Shown here piece by piece: positions 61,801 to 64,000 of a DNA stretch of 64,000 bases (position 1 is its first letter; the number at the start of each line of letters is the position of its first letter). Below the pieces are notes generated by a model. It was given only the letters and a program-made list of their open reading frames with translations. It ran no database searches and was not told where the DNA came from. A program made the translations under genes and the position numbers. The stretch covers positions 124,001 through 188,000 of the forward strand of contig NZ_QHJG01000001.1 in the NCBI RefSeq assembly GCF_003184185.1, in the 5' to 3' direction. This DNA is from Legionella qingyii. GTDB lineage: Bacteria; Pseudomonadota; Gammaproteobacteria; Legionellales; Legionellaceae.

Positions 61801-64000
61801 GACCCCATAGAAATTAAAGCATTGAGTGAAGTCTATCAAAATAAGGCGTTTCTGGGTTCGGTTAAAAGTAATATTGGTCATAGTGAAGCATGTGCTGGTT
61901 TGGCGGGATTGGTACGAATATTATTGCAATATCAACATGAGGAAGTTTTTGCGGGAGTGAATGCTTGGCCGCTGAATGAGCATTGTCATTTTGAAAAGAC
62001 CCAGTTTATTATCCCGGAAAAAGATACTGCGTGGGGACAGAGTAGGGGTTCACGTTACAGTGCACTTAGTTCTTTTGGAGCGGGTGGCTCAAATGCACAC
62101 ATCATTTTACAAGATTATCCTCTTATTCCCGAACTGTGTACAAAACACCATTCTTTTAAAAAACACATACATTGGATTGTGCCTCGTAGTTCTTTTCCAG
62201 CAATTCAAGAATATCCCTTGGTTCTGAAGGCAAACGCCTATTATTTTGAACAGCATCGATTGCATCAACGTCCAATATTGCCTGGGGTGGCACATATTTA
62301 CTTTTGTTATCAAGCCTACATACGTAATAGAGAGAAAGCGTCGCTTATCAGCATCCGTGACATAAAATGGCTTAATCCCATTTATGCAGATTATGAGGGG
62401 GATGCTCTTTCATTCATGATTCGTTTTAAATCGGAAGATACTTATACCCTTTGTGAATTAGCAGGTGAATTATTACATTCAAGCAGTACTTATCATGCTT
62501 TAGATGAAATTACTGTATTCAAGGAATATGCTTCATTTGCTGTTGAGTGCAATCACGATGTGTCGGCGGTGGCAATGTATGCCCAATTTCGTCAAAACAA
62601 TTGGTATCATGGTGAAGTATTTCAATGCGTGCAAACAATTAAAATTAATCAGGATAAAAATAAAGCGATTGCTACATTAACGCGTGCAGAGTCTCATGAA
62701 ATACCTACTTTAGATCCGCGCTTATTTGATAGTGTTTTGCAATGTGTTTCAGTGTTACAAGAGGGATTGCCAGAAGAGCAGGTATATATCCCTCAGAAAA
62801 TTGAGGCGCTCAATCTATTTCAAGAATGGACCACTAAAATTTATGTTGTTGTGGAAGACAAATCCGTTCGCCCATTTTCTCCGCGTTATGACATTTCTAT
62901 TTTTGATGAACGGTATCATTTGGTAAGCCATATTACTGGTTTTTGCATGATTCCTATTCATAAACAACAAATTATTCCGCAAAAACCAATTCATTATTTT
63001 AAGCCATCCTGGCAGCGCATTGATTGTGATAAGGCAACTGGAAGAACTTTTGAATGGTTGCAAGCCACAGATAGCCCAAACACCGATTCGGCATGTTCTA
63101 TATTGCGTGTGAATCAATTACACAATACACAGCAATTCATGAACTTGTTACAGAATCTACAGCATGCTTTGCAAACAAGAAAAAAATTACAGTTGATTTT
63201 ATGTTTTGATGATTCGGGAGAAACTGCTGTTTATGCGCAGGCCGTCCATGCTTATTTACGTACAGCACAATGTGAGTTTCCTGAGTTGCATTACAGTGTT
63301 GTTCTATTGCCTTGGGAGTTGAGTCCCCAACTCTTACCACGGGTTGCCCACAGCCAATTGCCTACGTGGGTTAAAGTAAACCGGGAAGGTGTTTTTCATA
63401 CTCAATATTATCATACGGTCATCCCGAAGAAGAATGAGGCTCGTTTTTTATTCAAACAACATGGGGTATATGTTATTGCGGGGGGGCTTGGTGCGATTCC
63501 CCAAATTATTGCCCAATACCTGGTGACTCAATATCAAGCCCGCGTTTTACTTCTGGGGCGACGTCATCCATCTAAAGAAAACATTCACTGGTTACAACAA
63601 AACAACATCAATTATAAACAAGTTGATCTCAGTGATTATGAAGCACTGCATGCCTGTATGACTCACTTTGTTTTAGAGCATGGCGGAGTATTAAATGGTT
63701 GTATTCAGGCCGCGGGTGTGCAGCAAGATAGTTTAATTATCAATCAATCAGCTGAGGCAATTGAAACGGCATTAGCTGCAAAAGTAACAGGTACCTTGAA
63801 TTTAGATAAAGCGACGAGGGCGTATCGTCTGGATCATTTTCTTTTGTTGTCTTCCTACTCTTCAATACTCGCTAATATTGGACAGTCTATTTATGCAGCT
63901 GCTAATGGATTTTTAGATGGTTTTGCCGTCTTACGTGAATCGTTGCGTATCAAAGGAGAATGTTTTGGATTTACGTACAGTATTAATTTGCCTTTTTGGG
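55837..64000 (+). CDS. Trans-AT type I polyketide synthase (5' part, runs off the window)
   Basis: One frame open from ATG 55837 (AAGG just upstream; ATG 55846 also possible) to the window end, about 2720 codons. Domains: KS1 (55900-57090; Cys180 in NAACASSLVAL, His313 in HGTGT, GHMEAGAG); a linker and KR1 (Rossmann VLVGGAGGVG at 58770); C-methyltransferase (EVGAGSGAST at 59938); ACP (GFDSLSL, phosphopantetheine Ser1622); KS2 (60874-62115; Cys1846 in DTACSSSL, His1981 in HGTGT, GHSEACAG); DH (His2140 in FEQHRLHQRPILPG, Asp2298 in FDSVLQ); KR2 (GGLGAIP at 63480, LLLSSYSS and GQSIYAAAN). No acyltransferase domain is present, so malonyl units should come from a separate AT. Builds a methylated, partly reduced polyketide; product unknown. 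Confidence 0.9.
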   Translation, partial: MNQMEQELLPIPQKNSPLEDITPVLIGLSLRLPQIETEEALWQFLIAGQKARDSITSSRMWRSKGETTYANLFTDWSFFEPGLFNLTAKDLAHLDPQQKLALHGVHTCLENAGMTRYELQQATTGVYAGVMTVDNLHSYAMSACDSDSRFFLNNCEASVANRVSYCFNFTGESKSINAACASSLVALKDACDSIRQGQNDFAFVIGVNYIDSALRHQSFKKAGMLSRSGGCHTFSMQADGYLPLEGMVTLLVTSKAKADSLNLPVLAAVVGISCNHNGTTSTMTAPSATAQSKLIRLAQKQCAYLDVAYIEAHGTGTNLGDPIELEALSHNYPGCFIGSIKANLGHMEAGAGLLGVAKCLLILKSRQIPPHVLSDPVNVLLPETLNINTESIDYNHSQIAVSSFGFGGTNSHAILQRVPERVPIQTNEPFKLPVLLSAKTKEDLESLVALTEDYVLQEQMYHVALNLIYAQEHLVPFRQAGWFNEHAKHIDWISMKNDLLVLPGDCLPTSSVSLRPYVQPNFSAQLAEYWIHLIHDFLSEIRCIEAYGSAISLAIKANQKMQTHLILNGKQYSALTDLDDYLSTLLHSLVIAPSQVNQLIVESVALYQHQYTFKAFLQTLLPAELIVLFEQNDLQQIKDRFALRGDEEITSMDEDKNKKLYQYQLMVILLWARVCVINKWQLSTVKKELLRRYSPSFVELIALLEQQLLLPDEIKLLLQRDSAYLELFKNRLSARISTVSEVNVFTLLSAYYKPLLVFTQDSQNSSTNQCIFHFKAGQSICIDLDHVSDKDVVTLSDEFVLQLWLKGFAIDFARYLGAMPFERKSYFKKSKRDSLENERRFYTLQTTLKCMNPQEFSNLKTIHWTECSIHDILAHDLRITINYPEQDPIQWVLEIIRQISVKCSNQLKKQRIIYLELDESYSSQQVQLITHFVKAVNLEINPLHINIVDFKGRFYQYKQVALQFSKVAHKGFEYHGTYVLVGGAGGVGLKLGAYLQEKYAAKVHVVGRKPYNQLLEHVQAKLQLSNMIYHCCDPDEHNALLTYLKQIAAAEKISGIFHLAVARHDEWWVKQSEHSLSTTLKQVSQRNSWLVAEELSQFAKNLYVFTSIQAYSPNLGATMYSFEAALKKYLLAQQKSLPCFVTALGVIDGIGLAASADYSQYMASNDLAPLSFAELMELFELQIDTHTPFALITGRRKQNEFITTATVNKNKILEEFVALSLLLRINQSFPMHGLNVAMFFAPFQKHFQLLVRELFNIWQKLQFVHVEEDFIFITQEVKHLEALKSSYEDELKEGNYSSRLKLFTSVCEHYPELLSGNLLPHQVIFPHGNTELVQGFYEHHTVADHANQMLASKLRNYCLSSQKTIKILEVGAGSGASTRAILGALHDQSFTYYFTDISPALVNKARRYFSEYEHSMEFRIFDMEHMDSQHEFYQAFDVVIATNAIHATRDILNSLNSLCECLVDSGHLLLNELVEKTNYTTAIFGLFDGWWNASDQHLRQMNSPLLSPEQWIAVLQKMNLTDIEYQCSCLNFSSAEQIVIDAKINRQDQIKRQPALMMPLSKVSIEPVDKERDVGNGGEKQQAPFHSTKNQQWIVEQLAQTLYLDSETIQLEDRLSDLGFDSLSLSDLYQKLKPEYPEFGIAELFAVDTVAALVKRFTGNECTETPDEVHLDLNHYNRETDIAIVGLSYQLPHTGSDDFISMLQQGKTAFGPIPKSRWAHDSFFDAQKGKQGKSYAGSGSFLNDIDCFDEAFFKLSPREAAFIDPQERLLLQNAYFALEDANAFPIALDNKISVFVGISGAYYSWLNEDWTTQKHANSSCAYWSAANRISYSFNLHGPSMAVDTACSSSLSALHLACQSVLTDESTMAIVGGVNLIVHPRQMVELSDLHMLSAQNINATFSQNADGFVYAEGVVALCIKKLGVAVAEGNKIYGIIKGSALNSGGKMHGYTVPNPEAQKQVILSALQKAGINSWQINYIEAHGTGTVLGDPIEIKALSEVYQNKAFLGSVKSNIGHSEACAGLAGLVRILLQYQHEEVFAGVNAWPLNEHCHFEKTQFIIPEKDTAWGQSRGSRYSALSSFGAGGSNAHIILQDYPLIPELCTKHHSFKKHIHWIVPRSSFPAIQEYPLVLKANAYYFEQHRLHQRPILPGVAHIYFCYQAYIRNREKASLISIRDIKWLNPIYADYEGDALSFMIRFKSEDTYTLCELAGELLHSSSTYHALDEITVFKEYASFAVECNHDVSAVAMYAQFRQNNWYHGEVFQCVQTIKINQDKNKAIATLTRAESHEIPTLDPRLFDSVLQCVSVLQEGLPEEQVYIPQKIEALNLFQEWTTKIYVVVEDKSVRPFSPRYDISIFDERYHLVSHITGFCMIPIHKQQIIPQKPIHYFKPSWQRIDCDKATGRTFEWLQATDSPNTDSACSILRVNQLHNTQQFMNLLQNLQHALQTRKKLQLILCFDDSGETAVYAQAVHAYLRTAQCEFPELHYSVVLLPWELSPQLLPRVAHSQLPTWVKVNREGVFHTQYYHTVIPKKNEARFLFKQHGVYVIAGGLGAIPQIIAQYLVTQYQARVLLLGRRHPSKENIHWLQQNNINYKQVDLSDYEALHACMTHFVLEHGGVLNGCIQAAGVQQDSLIINQSAEAIETALAAKVTGTLNLDKATRAYRLDHFLLLSSYSSILANIGQSIYAAANGFLDGFAVLRESLRIKGECFGFTYSINLPFW

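Noticed and set aside
55837..64000. Many short frames on both strands within the PKS
   Set aside because: All lie inside the continuous PKS frame, whose motifs are in register from start to window end.
1..64000. CRISPR arrays, tRNA or rRNA genes, phage integrase or att sites
   Set aside because: No regularly spaced repeats, no tRNA-like cloverleaf and no integrase or transposase gene was seen.

Overview
The window looks like a chromosomal stretch from a Legionella species, most likely not L. pneumophila. It is AT-rich by eye. Ordinary gammaproteobacterial housekeeping genes (nudC, lldD, a CPA1 antiporter, LysR and MFS genes, an aromatic amino acid operon) are interleaved with eukaryote-like proteins of the kind exported by Dot/Icm systems: F-box-like proteins, SH2-like domains, a calpain-like protease, a patatin, tandem APH-type kinases and a giant LRR/AAA protein. 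The genus is inferred from this mix; no rRNA or tRNA gene is visible to confirm it.

Layout. 0-10 kb: an F-box-like protein, a small membrane protein, a ~2000-residue LRR + transglutaminase-like + double AAA protein, nudC, a decayed LysR fragment next to a dispersed repeat, and two small unknowns. 10-21 kb: a MASE3/PAS/HD-GYP c-di-GMP phosphodiesterase, an MFS transporter, two overlapping divergent lumazine synthase paralogues, a divergent P-type ATPase, and a HAD protein carrying two SH2-like modules. 21-27 kb: a CorA/ZntB transporter, a calpain-like protease, lldD and small unknowns. 27-30.7 kb: an aromatic operon (DAHP synthase, ACT-less prephenate dehydratase, chorismate mutase, aminotransferase), preceded by a strong promoter, a Phe/Tyr-rich leader reading frame and mutually exclusive antiterminator/terminator hairpins. 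30.8-42 kb: patatin, Na+/H+ antiporter, secreted protein, a divergent LysR/VOC pair around a long palindrome, a kinase-like protein, a cytochrome P450, a Deg-like protease and a frameshifted SMR gene. 42-49 kb: a run of unrecognised proteins, two with N-termini that resemble mitochondrial presequences. 49-55 kb: a GFA-family protein, a GT39 glycosyltransferase, a second SGRTF-family protein, and a protein with a duplicated F-box + APH kinase unit. 55.8-64 kb: the 5' part of a trans-AT type polyketide synthase that runs off the window; its start overlaps the 3' end of the F-box/kinase gene.

Three copies of a ~120 bp terminal-inverted-repeat element (about 23.5, 36.7 and 44.3 kb) and several gene remnants (LysR, GST, SMR) show an accessory-rich, actively decaying region. 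The most checkable new points are the aromatic-operon attenuator, the F-box/kinase gene joined to the PKS, the HAD-SH2-SH2 protein and the LRR/transglutaminase/AAA giant. Function calls rest on motifs read by eye, without database searches.
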